This document shows, piece by piece, positions 1-11,960 of a stretch of DNA of 64,000 bases. This DNA is from Dryococelus australis (lineage: Eukaryota > Arthropoda > Insecta > Phasmatodea > Phasmatidae), in the NCBI GenBank assembly GCA_029891345.1, contig CM057009.1, positions 307,064,666-307,128,665 on the forward strand, read 5' to 3'. The notes under the pieces were generated by a model. It worked only from the letters and a program-made list of their open reading frames with translations. It was not told where the DNA came from and did not search any database. A program made the translations under genes and the position numbers. Every line of letters begins with the position of its first letter. Positions within the stretch are counted from its first letter, which is position 1.

Positions 1-206
1 TTCGCTTTGTGTGGTTTTATTTATGTAGTAAAGCGTAAAAAAGAGCATACGTTTATAATAATTTTACAGTTTCACTTGACCGACGCACGAATAAAGTGAT
101 GAGGCCCATGACAATGTTAATCTTACATAAGGCGGAAGAATACACAACGTGCATACGGTAGATCCTAAGCAGGGCTTTAAGAAGTGCTCATTTTACTGTG
201 AACAGT
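1..206. mobile_element. MITE family A, right part (cut by window start)
   Basis: This carries the internal block 'cacttgaccgacgc', the 'aataaagtgatgaggccca' segment and the 'ggcggaagaatacacaacg' segment. It ends with the inverted terminus 'tgctcattttactgtgaaca'. The same order of blocks recurs at 10.23, 34.96, 39.44 and 53.39 kb. It has no coding capacity, so it is a non-autonomous DNA element. The left half lies outside the window. Confidence 0.7.
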
Positions 207-229
207 CATTTTAGCTGGTTGATAACGCG

Positions 230-290
230 TGATGCTACCCCAGTTGCGGGTTCAATTCCTTTCCACACCAAGCAGTTTTGTGCCACTTTT
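230..290 (+). repeat. tRNA-like T-arm remnant (possible SINE scrap)
   Basis: The stretch contains 'gggttcaattcc', a good match to the pol III B box, but no convincing A box and no folded tRNA. It is probably the degraded head of a SINE. It stands alone with no recognised SINE body. Confidence 0.25.
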
Positions 291-454
291 CATCTGTAGG
301 TTGATGCACTTGTCGCCATAATAGACATTATTCGCAGAAAGTAGCTTGAGCTGTTGGCAGGCTAGTCGGTGGACGGCTGGAAAATACGAGTGCTATCTAA
401 ATGCTATTGTCTACTGGCGCATCAGTGGAATGAATTTAGAATTTACTTGACAGA

Positions 455-652
455 CCAGAGAAATTCAGTTGGAATCGAGGTCTTGAGAGCCGATGAGGGT
501 GAACTGAAATGAGTATGGAGCAGCGCGGGAATGCAAGGGCGGGGAAAACGGGAGATCCCCGTAACAATTGCCACGTTCGAAAAATCCGGGAGCGATCCCG
601 GTTCGCCCAGGTGAGAGGCGAGTAGTGTGACCACTGCACCACAGCGACCCCT
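455..652 (-). mobile_element. tRNA-derived SINE (copy 1)
   Basis: Reading the minus strand, the element starts at the 'cgctgtggtgcagtgg' head, passes the 'ggggatctcccgt' body and ends with 'tctcaagacctcg'. The same three blocks in the same order occur at 33.1, 33.4, 52.4 and 53.1 kb. The head resembles a tRNA A box; the B box here is degraded. ORFs across this segment are by-products of the repeat. Confidence 0.8.
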
Positions 653-892
653 TGCAACTAAATTGGAGAGGAGAGTTTTGCTAATTGCAATGGAGCAGTT
701 TCTGTACCTCTGCAGGCAAACTCTCTAATTTGGAGTATTTTCAGCTGTTTCGAGCTTAGAGTGTGAATTCGCATGCGTAAAGAAAGATTAAAACTCCGAG
801 TTATCTATGTTCTTTTAACGTCTCTGATTGGCCGAATATTTTGCTTGGTATATTGGACTTATTCCGTTCCCAGCCTCACTTAGTGCCTTGGT

Positions 893-1000
893 ATATTCCA
901 TTCACGGTTACTTCGCACTTTTCTGAAGCCCTGCTAAAAATTCTACTTCCATGATATTCCTCCGCCACATACAAACTAAGCTTAACTAAGTATAGAAAAT
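893..1000. repeat. Diverged left end of MITE family A
   Basis: The stretch around 'ttcacggttacttcgcac', followed by 'gaagccctgctaaaa', resembles the family A left terminus seen at 39.30 and 52.27 kb. The matching right end is not visible. Confidence 0.35.
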
Positions 1001-1002
1001 TA

Positions 1003-1200
1003 CACTTTAAATCTGAATCAGTGAGAATTTCACTGTTTCAATCAATCAAAAGTATCTGATTGATCCAATAGTTACTTCAGCGAATTTAACTGATGAATCA
1101 GTGAAGAAAAAAAAACCACACTGCCTTCACTTATTGATTCAGTGACATTTTCCACCGATTCATCAGTCTTTTTTATTCACTGTTTACTGAGTGGTTTATT
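1003..1200 (+). repeat. 'TGAATCAGTGA'-rich repeat (copy 1)
   Basis: Multiple direct and inverted copies of the motif tgaatcagtga/tcactgattca occur here. The order of blocks ('acactttaaatctgaatcag', 'gagaatttcactgttt', 'gattcagtgacatttt') is the reverse complement of 12.89-13.09 kb. The two are therefore copies of one repeat family in opposite orientation. No coding capacity. Confidence 0.6.
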
Positions 1201-1724
1201 TTGGACTGATGGGCTCACGAACATATTCGTTTACTGGAAAAAAACGTTGAAATATTTCGTTGCCAGGAACAACATTAATGTTATCCACAGCAAAACATTT
1301 TGCTGTGACTGCAAAACTACGTCCTTAATAATCTGCGCATGCGCTCTGTTTTATAGGAAGTAGCCATATTCTGTCCGGACACGACGCCATATTTGTCTGT
1401 GCTCGGTTCTTTGCACCAGGTTACGAACTAATTCATGAGGGATATTCCTAAGTACTTATGGACGGATTATATCATTCCTTTATACCAAGTAAGCAAATGT
1501 TACACGTAAATGAGTCCAGTTAATTCATTTTCCACGAGGCGAAAGTGTGCAAGCCTTGCCGTGATCCTGAAGACATTCATTTTAACGGCGAGCAAGTCGC
1601 GGCCGAGTAAACATCGCGTCCGGTGCGCGGAGTTCTGTCGCCCCGCGCTCTTGAACGGGGCTCTGGTCCGACGCGCGTAGTAATAGTTCTATATTAGTGT
1701 CAGTCGCGTCCAGGTTTGTCCAAC

Positions 1725-2886
1725 ATGTCTAATGTGCGCGTGAATACCTTGCGCATCGTGTTTGCCAAACGACCTTCGGCCATGGAAATACATGAATGGA
1801 TTGATACGGTTTTAACTGCAACAGAAGATCAAATTGAAGCTATTCAACTGGACGGGCACCAGAACTGTTTGTTTTTAAAACTCGTTTCCTCTGGACCTTG
1901 TGAAGCGATACTGCGTCGCACCAACGGCCAGTCAACTTTAGTCACCGCAGACCAGGAAAGGATCAAAGTCGCCATCGAACAAGCTTTCGATAACTTAAAA
2001 CTGGTAAGAATTCTAAATTTACTTACAGCAATAGACAACCAAAAAATTCAGACGGAGTTAGTGAAGTATGGTCGACTCGTTACATTACAAGATGAAGTAT
2101 GGAATCATAAATACAATATCCAAGTAAAAACGGGAGTACGCATGGCAAAGATGGAAATAAAAATGACATCCATCTTACGTTTCAGTTGACGACTTTCGGG
2201 CTGTAATGATATATCCCGGACAACCACAAACGTGCAGTTACTGCAAGTCTCCTACTCATGAACGAATTGCGTGTTCTAGGTGCAAGAAAAGGACTAACGT
2301 GCAATACGCCGCTGGGGGATGGATAGGGCAACGGAAAATCCCGCAGCTGATACGCCTATACTGTCCACCCCTGTACAGCACTCTCCCCGAGCGGATTACC
2401 TCCCCACTGCGCAGACGCGAGCAGCAAAATCCAGTACAAACACCTGTCGGTGACTCATCTGCTGAGCATGCGGTCAACCGGAACGCCTTAGTGGCCGCGT
2501 CACGCCAGATACACGTGGAGGCGGCTCAAAATACTGTTACGGCTCGCGCAGGGCTACCACCACACACACAGGATGTCTCGCCGCTACACATTGCATTGTC
2601 CTCTGCTTCATGGGTGGACAGCATGGACGTGGAGAGCGAAAACAATGCAACCACACGACCGGAGCATGTAACAAGTGCGGATGAAAATATGTCCGCAAGA
2701 GAAAAACGACCTTACGAACGCGACGCCCGGGCCACAAGAGTCAGTCCTGTTCGCAAAGCGAAGGTGTTATCGCAGAGTGAACAATCACAGGTACAAGACA
2801 GGAAGGAATCTTTGGAACTAGCAAAGGCCGTTATAAATAAAATGTGTGCCTCTAGCCAAGAAGGTCCTGATAACCCAATTAACTAA
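1725..2886 (+). pseudogene. LINE ORF1 (nucleic-acid-binding, gag-like), frameshifted
   Basis: ORF1 products of LINEs bind the element RNA and act as chaperones in the retrotransposition particle. The ATG at 1,725 opens a module beginning VNTLRIVF, followed by a basic and hydrophobic mixed region. After a frame change between about 2,150 and 2,200, the protein continues with IYPGQPQTC and a CCHC knuckle (CSYCKSPTHERIAC, spacing CX2CX4HX4C). A low-complexity Ser/Thr/Arg tail ends at 2,886. An upstream in-frame TTG at 1,716 is not needed. The arrangement (conserved N-terminal domain, knuckle, variable tail, then ORF2) is typical of APE LINEs. The frame change means that no full-length product is made. 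Confidence 0.8.
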
Positions 2887-2999
2887 CAATACGACCGGCA
2901 CATGTGTGCATCCCCCACCTGTATGCCCTATTACCGGCCCCCATTTTTCTTTGTCCACTTTTCCTTTTCGTCCACCTTTCCATTTCCCTCCCCCTGATA

Positions 3000-5900
3000 C
3001 TATCACTACATTTTTAGAGTTATTGACAATTTTAACTTTAAATATTTGTGCAGTCACGGCCAGTGCGCGATTGGCGGCGCTAGAGACAGATTCGAACACA
3101 GGCAGTTGACATTGCATTCTTGCATGAAGTAGCGATTCAAGATTTTATAGGTGTTCATATCTTCAATGTGTATACAAACGTAGGTGACAGGGGAAGCGGG
3201 ACAGCGATTATTGCACGTGCGGGGCTGGAACTTGAAGACCTGCGCTACCACCCGTCAGGCCGAGTGATGCCAGGACGAATAAACTACGTGTCGCTAGTCA
3301 ATGTTAATGCTCTCTCCGGCTCCCAATCAGTTTTTCTCCGTGGATTTGATTCGGTTTTTCCGTCCACCCTGTAATCAGTTCATACTCGGAGGAGATTTAA
3401 ACTGCATAGTTCACCCCCATGATCATCAGGGTGGCATTTATCCTACTAATGCTGCCGTATCTACTTTAATAACTCGTTTAGACTTGTGTGATGTTGCATC
3501 TAACTTCCAAGGAATTCGATACACCTATGTGACTTCACAGAGTCGGTCTAGGATTGACCGATTCTAAGTGAAAAAACAGCATATACATAAGGTGCATCGA
3601 TATGACGTTCTTCCGGTAGCGTTCAGCGATCACTCTGCAGTGATATTTACGTATGAAAAGTTTGCGAATGTAACACGGTTTGGCAGAGGGACATGGCGTC
3701 TAAATACGTCTTTATCAGACAACTCAGAAGTAAAAGAGGACTTCCTAGCTAATTGGGTACGTTGGCATAGCAAAAAATACCAGTTCCCCTCTGTGACGAT
3801 GTGGTGGGATGTGTTTGTAAAACCGAACGTCATGAGGATTTTTAAAAGGCATGCGTACCAACTGGCAGAAGAGCGTAGGGGAACACGTGCATTCTACGAA
3901 CGTATGCTACACGAACTTCACCTGCAGACAAACAATGGTGCACACGTAACTCCACGTATTAGAGACCCGAAACAGAAGCTTATGCATTTATTCAGCGAAC
4001 AGTTTAAAAATCGTCATATTATGATAAATGATAAAAGTCTATTCGCAGAAGAAAAATTTAGAATGTTTAGTCTCATTAAGGAACAACAGCTAAAACGACG
4101 CAAGGTTATCATCCAGCTTACTGACAGTGATGGCGCTATTGTTCGGGACAGGCCGGAAATAATGCAAACGCTTTGCAGTTACTTTGCAAATTTATACTCG
4201 AAACAAGACACGGACGATGCTCTGCTTCCATCGGTTTTGCAGGGTTGTGAAAACAGAGTTAGCTGTGACAGCAAGACGGGCATGGAGACGCCATGTTTAG
4301 ATGCGGAAGTTAATACAATAATACAGCAAGTGCCGTCAAAAAAATTTCCGGGTGTTGACGCTATTCCATACGAATTTTACAAAACTTATTGGGATAATAT
4401 TGGTGCCGAATTCTGCGAAGTTGTTCGCGATGTGATTGAAAGAGGGGAGTTATGCAAGTCTCATAAAGAAGGGATAATTGTTCTTATACTCAAAATATCC
4501 CGTCCACTTAAACCCGCGGATTATAGGCCAATTACACTTTTATGTGCCGATTACAAAATAATTGCTCGGGTTTTCTGCGACCAGATTAACCAAGGGCTTG
4601 TCAGATATTATTGGTCCCGGCCAGACATGTACTGTTCCAGGACGTTCCAATTTACAAGGCGTGCTTGCCTTAAGGGAGATTCAATTACTTTCGTCAATAC
4701 ATCACAGTAAAATGACTATCTTGAGTATTGATATGGATAAGACATTCGATAGAATCGATCATAAATTTTTACTTCATGTTATGCATCATTTCGATTTTCC
4801 AGCCAATGCAGTACAGTGGGTGCGGATGGTGTGTACCTGAATTTGGTCACGGCTGTTGGTTAACGGATTCCTTACCCCACCAATTAAGATCGAGAGTTCA
4901 GTTTGACAAGGATGCCCGCTATCCATGATTTTATTTACTATCGCCAATGAACCTCTGTGCAGAATGCTCAGTGCCCGCTTGCAAGGATTCCCTGTAGCGA
5001 ACCTTTCCTTTGAATTAAATGCCTATGCTGATGACATCACATGTGCCGTTCGTTCAGAGCGGGAAATTACAGAGACGGCAGAGTGCCTGGACCTTTTTCG
5101 CAGTGTCTCTAATCTGCGAGCGAATGCTAACAAAACTGCCGTAATGGAGCTCAGCGCGACCAGCGAGTCATTTGACGACGTTTTTCCCTTTCGGAGGGCC
5201 GGAACTGTGAAAATATTGGGCATATACTTCCACGCAGACGCCACTCTTATGTTGCATTATAATTGGAACATGACAATAAATAAACTCCGTGCTCGTCAAA
5301 TAGAAATGAATTATCGTCGTACAAATATTATACAGAGGGTTACTTAAGTAAATGTATTCTTACTTGCGAAGCTGTGGTATGTGTCACATATATTCCCACT
5401 ACCTCGTCAACAAAGTGCACAAATACTACAGATTGTTGGCCGCATGTTGTGGAAATCTTGTATATTTAAATTATCTAGGCCGCAACTTTATCTTTCCTTG
5501 CAAGACGGAGGCCTGAGTATAATTAATCACGTTTTGAAGTGTGAGGCCTTATGTCAGTCTTCAGCCATTGCAACAATTCTGCGCCCAGCAGACATTTACA
5601 CAGCATTACAGAAAATGATGTGGTCTGAAGTTAGACTCATGCCACTTCAATTCCCCCAGGCAAAGGAAGCACTCGTAACTCTAGTAGAACATTTACCGGA
5701 AGGGACAGTCGCATCAGCGAGATATTTGTACATTCGGGCTTCCAAAATGTCGGCAGTTATACCATCTGTTGTGAATCGCACCCCAACCATCCACTGGAGG
5801 CGCCCATGGAGAATACTTGCCGATCCTAACCTTTCCTCGGATCTTCGAGCTGCAGCATTCGGCTTCTACAATAATATCGCGGCAACTCAGCAGCGTAAAT

Positions 5901-6274
5901 ACAGCATTCACCTGACAGCTGACCCTGCATGCCCGCTGTATGGGAACACTGACACGGCCCTTCATAGGGTAATTTCCTGTGTATATGCAGCTCCAATCTG
6001 GCAGTGGTGTCGCGTACGAGTACGAAAAATAATTCGCGACGAACGGGGAGATGTCAGCGACACGCACATGATTCATTGCGATTTCTTCACCTTCCCCTCA
6101 GTTCGACGAAGAGCTGCGGCCTGGTTTGTTCTTCATGCGATCGGTTTTTTGGTGGACCATCCGAAACCGGTGACAGTTCAAGACTTTGTCCAGCTTCTTC
6201 GTCAAGACAGGTGGAACATGGCGCAGCGTGGCACATTGCGTGAGTGGTACGGCAATTTTCTATTTTCATTCTGA
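3000..6274 (+). pseudogene. LINE ORF2: APE endonuclease and reverse transcriptase, multiply frameshifted
   Basis: ORF2 makes target-primed reverse transcription possible: it nicks DNA and copies the element RNA. Endonuclease landmarks are LTLNICAVT near 3,030, DIAFLHEV near 3,110, LGGDLNCIV near 3,390, SRIDRF near 3,550 and FSDHSAV near 3,625. Reverse-transcriptase landmarks are FPGVDAIPYEFYK near 4,345, ADYRPITLL near 4,520, PGRSNLQG near 4,635, SIDMDKTFDRIDH near 4,730 and the catalytic YADD near 5,025. VKILGIYF (thumb) is near 5,210 and QDGGLSIINH is near 5,500. A stop lies at 3,565-3,567. The frame changes near 3,100, 3,335, 4,650, 4,840-4,930 and 5,345. The C-terminal part stays open to 6,274. 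Confidence 0.92.
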
Positions 6275-6668
6275 CGTTCACGCCTGCAGGAAGTGCGTGT
6301 ATATTACCGAGGTTGGGTGTACGCCGTGCGCTGCCCACCCCTCGGTCCTTACAAGTGTACGCTTTAATGTTCCAATAGTAATCGTCGATAGGTGGTAGTG
6401 TTATAAGTCAGTGTCACGTGTCGGAGTGTACGCCATGCGCTGCCCCTCACGTTAAATAATTTTTTATGTGTTCATCGACTTAGTCAGTAAAACCACTTCA
6501 CCAAATGTTCATATCGTTTTGTGTTCCTATGTAAGAATTGGGTAGATATTTTATTGAGTATTTTGTTATTGTATATTTTGTGGGTTGAATGTGTACTGTA
6601 TATAATATGCAAACGCCTCTTTATATCGTGTGTGATAATAAATCTATTTATACATTTTAAAAAAAAAG
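6275..6668 (+). other. LINE 3' UTR and A tract
   Basis: A non-coding stretch follows the ORF2 stop and ends in nine or so A residues. It includes two similar blocks, 'gtacgccgtgcgctgccc' (about 6,318) and 'gtacgccatgcgctgccc' (about 6,428), which form an internal ~110-bp duplication. Confidence 0.65.
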
Positions 6669-6745
6669 GTAGCGTAATGGCATCATGTTGTTCTCGCAGT
6701 TGAGAGGTCCGAGGTTCGAATCCAACTTACGACGGCTTTGAATTT
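6669..6745 (+). repeat. tRNA-like (pol III A/B box) segment
   Basis: An A-box-like 'tagcgtaatgg' is followed about 40 bp later by a perfect B box, 'ggttcgaatcc'. The anticodon and T stems do not pair well, so this is not a functional tRNA gene. It is more likely a SINE head or a tRNA pseudogene. It starts immediately after the A tract of the LINE. Confidence 0.45.
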
Positions 6746-6879
6746 AGGGTTTTATTTTTATAAACCATACCTGCCTACAAAAACCACACCAAACAATACA
6801 CATTTGTGAACGACGCTAGCCAGTTATCATCGTAATATTTTACTGTGGCCAACGAACTCATTATTGCCTAGAAACACAC

Positions 6880-7050
6880 TGACGGAATTTGTTGGTAACC
6901 ACAAAATTCATCTAGTGTTTTCCACTACATACTCGAATGACAGAAAAATTCTGTTGGCACCACAAAATCTTTCATGTCTTTATTGAAAAAATGATTTTTG
7001 GGTGCCAACAAAATTCTTTTGGTTACCACAAAACTGTTTTTTTTTAATTC
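6880..7050. repeat. Small foldback with repeated 'ttggtaaccacaaaat' motif
   Basis: Four variants of a 'gttgg(y)accacaaaattc' motif are arranged partly head-to-head. The pair 'tgttggcaccacaaaatc' and 'gatttttgggtgccaaca' can form a hairpin, with an outer pair around it. It is consistent with a miniature foldback element; no coding. Confidence 0.4.
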
Positions 7051-7059
7051 AGTGCACAA

Positions 7060-8800
7060 AATAAATCATGCCCATTATTCGCCTTCCACTCTGACAGCAA
7101 AATTCCAATAAGCAATAGATATCTGCGTGATTGTACATACGACAGTTGAGACTAACTTGCAAATCACCGAACTCGTGTAGTTTTGCAAATCTCTAGTAAC
7201 CACAGTGAGAAAAGTTTTTGCATCTCTTTTAATGGTAGGATATTAGGAGAGACTTGCATACTTTCGGTTTATAGCTGTTCCTAAATTCCCATACAGTAAA
7301 TTTTACTAAGCATATATTAAAATCTACTACCACGATACCTTTACAGTTTTATTTACTTATTTATTTGTCGGATGTCTGCAATTCTATTAATGTTTGGTAT
7401 AAACACAGAAAAATAATTTAATTTTTGCTAACGTACGTTGTAGTTAACTTCATACATCATAACAGCGAAACTTTAATGTTACGTAACACAGTTTCTATTC
7501 GAAGCATTTTTTAATCATAAACATTTCTTAGGAGTACTTTAGTCCGTTGCACCAAAACAGAGAATGCTATATTGTCAGAAATAAATGTACACTTATTCAC
7601 TATTTACGTTAAACACTTGATTACATTGGTGTGTATACTTTATGTTTCCTGAAGAACAAAAAAAAAGGGGGGGGGGGGGGAGAGTCTCAACCCTGTGATC
7701 ATACCCAATTTCATTTTAATCTTATCTCCTCTCTCTTTCTCTCACTCACTGTTTTGTTGTGTGATATTATGCACGATTATAACACTATCGTTTCAAACAA
7801 CGCGAGTTACAAATGTATAAAGAAATACATAATTTTTATACACAATCAATGTAATTTACATAGGCGTCATTATAATTTAACATTGTAAACAAAATAGCAA
7901 AATTTCTGACAAATCTACCGTGTTTACAATTAGCGAAGATATAATTAATTACCAAGCATTAGTTTTAATTGCTGCCAAGTGCGTAGGAACTGAAACAACA
8001 GTATACATTCCTACTCAGCTATTTTTCATATTCATCACACACCGAGATAGTGAACATCTATTTTGTTCTGAAACACTGCTGTTTTAGTGACATAAACTCA
8101 TTTAAATTAAATACGTCCATATTTGGAAAATATTAAACAATTTTGCAAGCACTACACCATAAGCTATAAATACTTATTGCAAAGGCGAAGTGAATTTCTC
8201 ACCAGTACCTAGGTGAAAGATTTGCTGCAAGCAGGTCTCTTGTGACTTTGGTATATGTCCTCAATAGTGTTAGTTACCCACATAATCTGCCCTGCCAGCG
8301 TGTCGGTGTAATAACAGCCACGATATTTTCTCACAAGGAAAACACAAGTATGAAAAGTGAGATGCATAAAATGCTATAACCTACAACAAAGCAACAAAGT
8401 TGCATATATGGAGATGCACATATGTTGAAGAATATCGAAAAAAAATTTTCGAGGGCATGAGCGACTGTAATAAATTAATTGAATAAAATGCCTGTGAATA
8501 AAATAATTGTGTTTTATTTCATGTTTACCTAATGTGACAGAATAAAATTAATGTTTAAAAGGCACAGAAATAAAATTAATTTATTAAAAAGTATTGTAAT
8601 AAGAACCATTGTACTATATGTACAATTATATGATTAAATAAAAATACTTTCTTAAAATTGAACAACTTAAATTTCTTAATAAAAATATATATTTAATAAA
8701 TTATACAGGTAGTCGAAGTCCCGTGTCATACATATATGTATACTGATAATATGAATGAAAAGTACAGATTTTTCGTATATCAATAAATATGAGTGCCCTC
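7060..8800. other. AT-rich stretch without recognised genes
   Basis: I see no supported gene here. Contents are simple AT-rich DNA, a 14-base G run at 7,667-7,680 preceded by an A run, and a run of 'aataaaattaat'-type sequence at about 8,470-8,700. Confidence 0.6.
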
Positions 8801-8804
8801 AGCT

Positions 8805-10230
8805 CACCTAGTGGCTGAATAGATAAATTAACGCCACCTATGTGTTGTAAAATAGAATCCAACAAATATGGCAGCCGCCTGGAAGCTAAATCGACAACAT
8901 ACCAGGTGTCGATATCGATTATTTACACTAGCACCACCTAGGTGATGTAAAAGCAAAAGCTTGAAATCTAAGATGGCATCCTCCAGCAATGTATAAACAG
9001 ATGGCAAACTAAAAAAAAACAAGATGGCTGTATACTATAGAATGAGTACGGATGAGGGGTGGTGAGGGTGGAGACCTGCCGACTAAATAGCCAATAGTAA
9101 TTGGGGGTGGGGGTTAGTCGTCTGGCGTGTGTGGTGCTGGGGAGAACTTAAAAAAATATAAGTTTTTTAAAAATAAATTGTTTATAATAATTTGAAAATA
9201 AACATTAAAATATTTGTTAAATTATTTTAATAATACATATTTAATAACACAATTTTAATAATAAATGTTTTAATAATTTTTAATAATTTTAAATTTATTT
9301 ATTTTTTGTTTTTCTGGATGTTTGGCATTTTTGAGTTTTCAAGGTCAAAGGTTACCGTAGTCAAGGTCAAAGGTCAAGGCCTCGATCACATACATCTAAC
9401 ATGGCGGACAAGATGGCCGCCGGGGGATTGAAATGACAGAACACGAACAGTTCCGCCGCCGAACGCCGATGTGCTACTGGTAGGCCTATTGAAGAATTGA
9501 TTCGTTAATCAGCTGCCCACCGTACTCTCAGTATTTCAGTTAGAGTTTGCGTCAGATATGGCAAGTGACTTACTTCGAATATTCATTTTAAAACTGTTTC
9601 TTGCGCATACCATTCACAGGGTTCATTCACGCGTCGAATTTTCCTAAGAGCCTTCCTAAGCACCGAAGTTTTCATCTTGGTAACATTCAATTTGCCTCTT
9701 CTATTTCTCGTATTGATCCGGACATTCTCGCTCGGTTTCGGACAGAGGAAACATATTTACGGCAGGAAATGTGCACGGCAAGCAGCCAATACAGGATACG
9801 TGCTTCCTGCCGATAATACCAATTCCGGATATTACGGCACCTTAGCCATATGACTGGACTTTGGACCGGCATAGAGGATGATAACACACAGAGTAGCCGT
9901 GCTGCAGGCAAGCCTTCTGTCTGTACCGGTGAGAAATGCCAACTCGTAACTGTCGCGCGGAGAGACAACAAACTCTACCATAGAATAGAAAAGTATAGTG
10001 AAGTAAAATGGCGCGGGGTTTCCTTTGACGTGGGCGCCCCATTCGCTGGCTGAGCGAGCGAGAATACGGAACGGACCTTGTGTCTGATTGACTACTGCGT
10101 GCTGTCAAAGATTCCTTGTTTGTTGGGCTACCGGTTGGGAATTAGGTGGCATGTTCCTGGACAGCGACGCCATTTTGCTGCCGTGTGCGGCTGGAGTTCG
10201 CGTTATGAGCTGCTATCGCACTTCTCTAAA
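8805..10230. other. Unassigned stretch with short internal motifs
   Basis: Contains two related 'ccacctaggtgatgtaaaa/ccacctatgtgttgtaaaa' blocks at about 8,830-8,950. Repeated 'caaggtcaaagg' lies at 9,338-9,380, next to 'aacatggcggacaagatggc'. A more balanced-composition segment spans 9,600-10,120. Short ORFs there overlap on both strands and show no recognised domain, so none is called. Confidence 0.5.
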
Positions 10231-10565
10231 GGCTGTTCACGATAAAGTGAGCACTTTTGAAATTAACCTTACAAAAAAGTCACTGTCCCTGACTGAATAT
10301 ATTTTAACGGGCGTAATGAATGACATGCGTCCAATAAAGTTGGTAACACGGGATGTTTTTTTTTAATTCATCGATTAGTAAAAATTAGCAGATTTGTAAA
10401 ATATTTACTTTCATAATAATTTCACTGTTTCACTTGACCGACGCTTGGATAAAATGATTAGGCCCATGGCTATGCTAAGTTTACATAAGGCGGATGAATA
10501 CACAACGTGCATACAAGTAGAACCTGAGTAGGGTTTTCAAAAGTGCTCATTTTACCGTGAATAGC
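10231..10565. mobile_element. MITE family A, complete copy
   Basis: The left terminus 'ggctgttcacgataaagtga' followed by 'gcacttttgaaa' is mirrored by the right terminus ('aaaagtgctcattttaccgt', then 'gaatagcc'). This gives a ~335 bp element with ~30 bp inverted ends. The interior contains the 'cacttgaccgacgc' and 'ggcggatgaatacacaacg' blocks shared with the other copies. No ORF; non-autonomous. Confidence 0.85.
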
Positions 10566-10828
10566 CTATACTCATAAGTATTCTGCGGGAATACACAGCA
10601 AAACGCCTGCAAGCGCAGCCGTTGTCTCGTTATGAGAAAACACGATGACATACACGGAATTATATTCTCCTTTTGTAAGGTCATATTTTGCTTTTTTTCT
10701 TATTTGGTTATCTGAAAAAGCTTTCGAAATGAAGTTATTAGTTGTCAAATCATTACAGTTTTCAAAATATGCACTCAAAATTCTCAATTTCCCGGATTCT
10801 GCAGCATACTAGCCTTTCCTCCTAGATA

Positions 10829-11152
10829 TTTTTCCAATCGAATTGCATTTAATGCTATCTGTATGGTGTGCAGAACATACTGATTCAGTACTAGTGCGAT
10901 TTATAAACATGTGAGCGAGTATTGGCGCACTGAATTTTTCCAATCGAATTGCATTTAATGCTACCTGTATGGTGTGCAGAACATACTGATTCAGTACGAG
11001 TGCGATTTATAAACATGTGAGCGAGTATTGGCGCACTGAATTTTTCCAATCGAATTGCATTTAATGCTATCTGTATGGTGTGCAGAACATACTGATTCAG
11101 TACTAGTGCGATTTATAAACATGTGAGCGAGTATTGGCGCACTGAATTTTTT
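10829..11152. repeat. Tandem repeat, 3 x 106 bp
   Basis: Three head-to-tail copies start at about 10,834, 10,940 and 11,046, each holding 'ccaatcgaattgcatttaat' and ending 'attggcgcactgaattttt'. By eye the copies differ at one or two positions, so the expansion looks recent. Confidence 0.9.
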
Positions 11153-11479
11153 TGAAAATCGGTGTCAAACTTGTCGTAAATATATTTTTGTTCATTCAAC
11201 GAAACTGTTAACATTCATTTAATAAATAGTTTAAACCATAAACTGTAGAGAAAAATTTGTTTTTGTTCCTTTTGTAGCTTGTAACACGAATGCAGTATGC
11301 CGCGCTTAGACTCTGATGCCACTTTTTGAACATGCCTATAACACTTTTGTGTCGGAATTTGAATGTTATATTTTGAGAACTATAATGATGACAACTAACA
11401 GCTGCATTATGTGGACATTTTTCGAAACCTCTCTCAGATAACAAAATTCCAAAAAAAAAAAAAAAATGAAAAATATGAC

Positions 11480-11960
11480 CTTAAGTTCAGATGGCTAGGT
11501 TGAGAGGGCGTTGAGAGGCGAACTACGACTAGAGTAAATAGACCAGTTAAAAATAACTACGAGAAGTTAATGTGGTTCAAAAACAAAGATCAATTTATTA
11601 TAACATCAGCGACTTCGATCTCCAGCGAGTAAGGGCTAGGAGAAAATGCGAGGAAAAATAAGAAGGTAAGGGACTTACCCAAACTCGAACAAGCCCGCCT
11701 CTCTCGCCGTCTAAGGAAGGAGGAGGAAGTCCAAAGAAGGAGGAAGAAGTCCAAGGAAGAAGGAAGAAGTCCATCACGCTGGTCTTCGCTAACTGCGCTC
11801 GTCCCGTAGTTCGGAGACCTGAGTACTCTCCTCGCTCCACTAGTGTTGCTTCGTCCCTTAATTCTGTTCGGTTATGGCGTGGTTGGTAGTTGGAGTTTCA
11901 TTGAAGATTTCTGATAACATTCCGTCACTATGATTAGTCAGCTGGACCCAACAATTTGGT
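11480..11960 (-). mobile_element. Possible solo LTR (fossil)
   Basis: On the minus strand the stretch starts 'tgttgggtccagctgac' and contains a pyrimidine-rich repeated block ('ggacttcttcctccttc', about three times at 11,710-11,775). An 'aataaa' signal lies further downstream, in the order expected of an LTR. No internal region, primer-binding site or target duplication was recognised. Family unknown; this is an inference from layout only. Confidence 0.25.

Larger units (their letters stand above)
1590..6668 (+). mobile_element. APE-type non-LTR retrotransposon (LINE), near full length, inactive
   Basis: A GC-rich 5' leader is followed by ORF1, then ORF2 (endonuclease, reverse transcriptase, C-terminal region), a ~390 bp 3' UTR and a short A tract at about 6,659-6,667. 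This is the standard two-ORF LINE layout. The 5' edge is estimated from the GC-rich leader; I found no target-site duplication. At least one frame change in ORF1, and several frame changes plus an in-frame stop in ORF2, make it incapable of autonomous movement. The ORF1/ORF2 style recalls arthropod LINEs with a conserved N-terminal module and one CCHC knuckle. The exact clade (Tx1/L1-like or I/Nimb-like) is not settled by eye. Confidence 0.9.

Noticed and set aside
5714-6076. 120-codon minus-strand ORF
   Set aside because: Antisense shadow of LINE ORF2.
6669-6745. Functional tRNA gene
   Set aside because: Good A and B boxes, but the anticodon and T stems do not pair; kept only as tRNA-like repeat.
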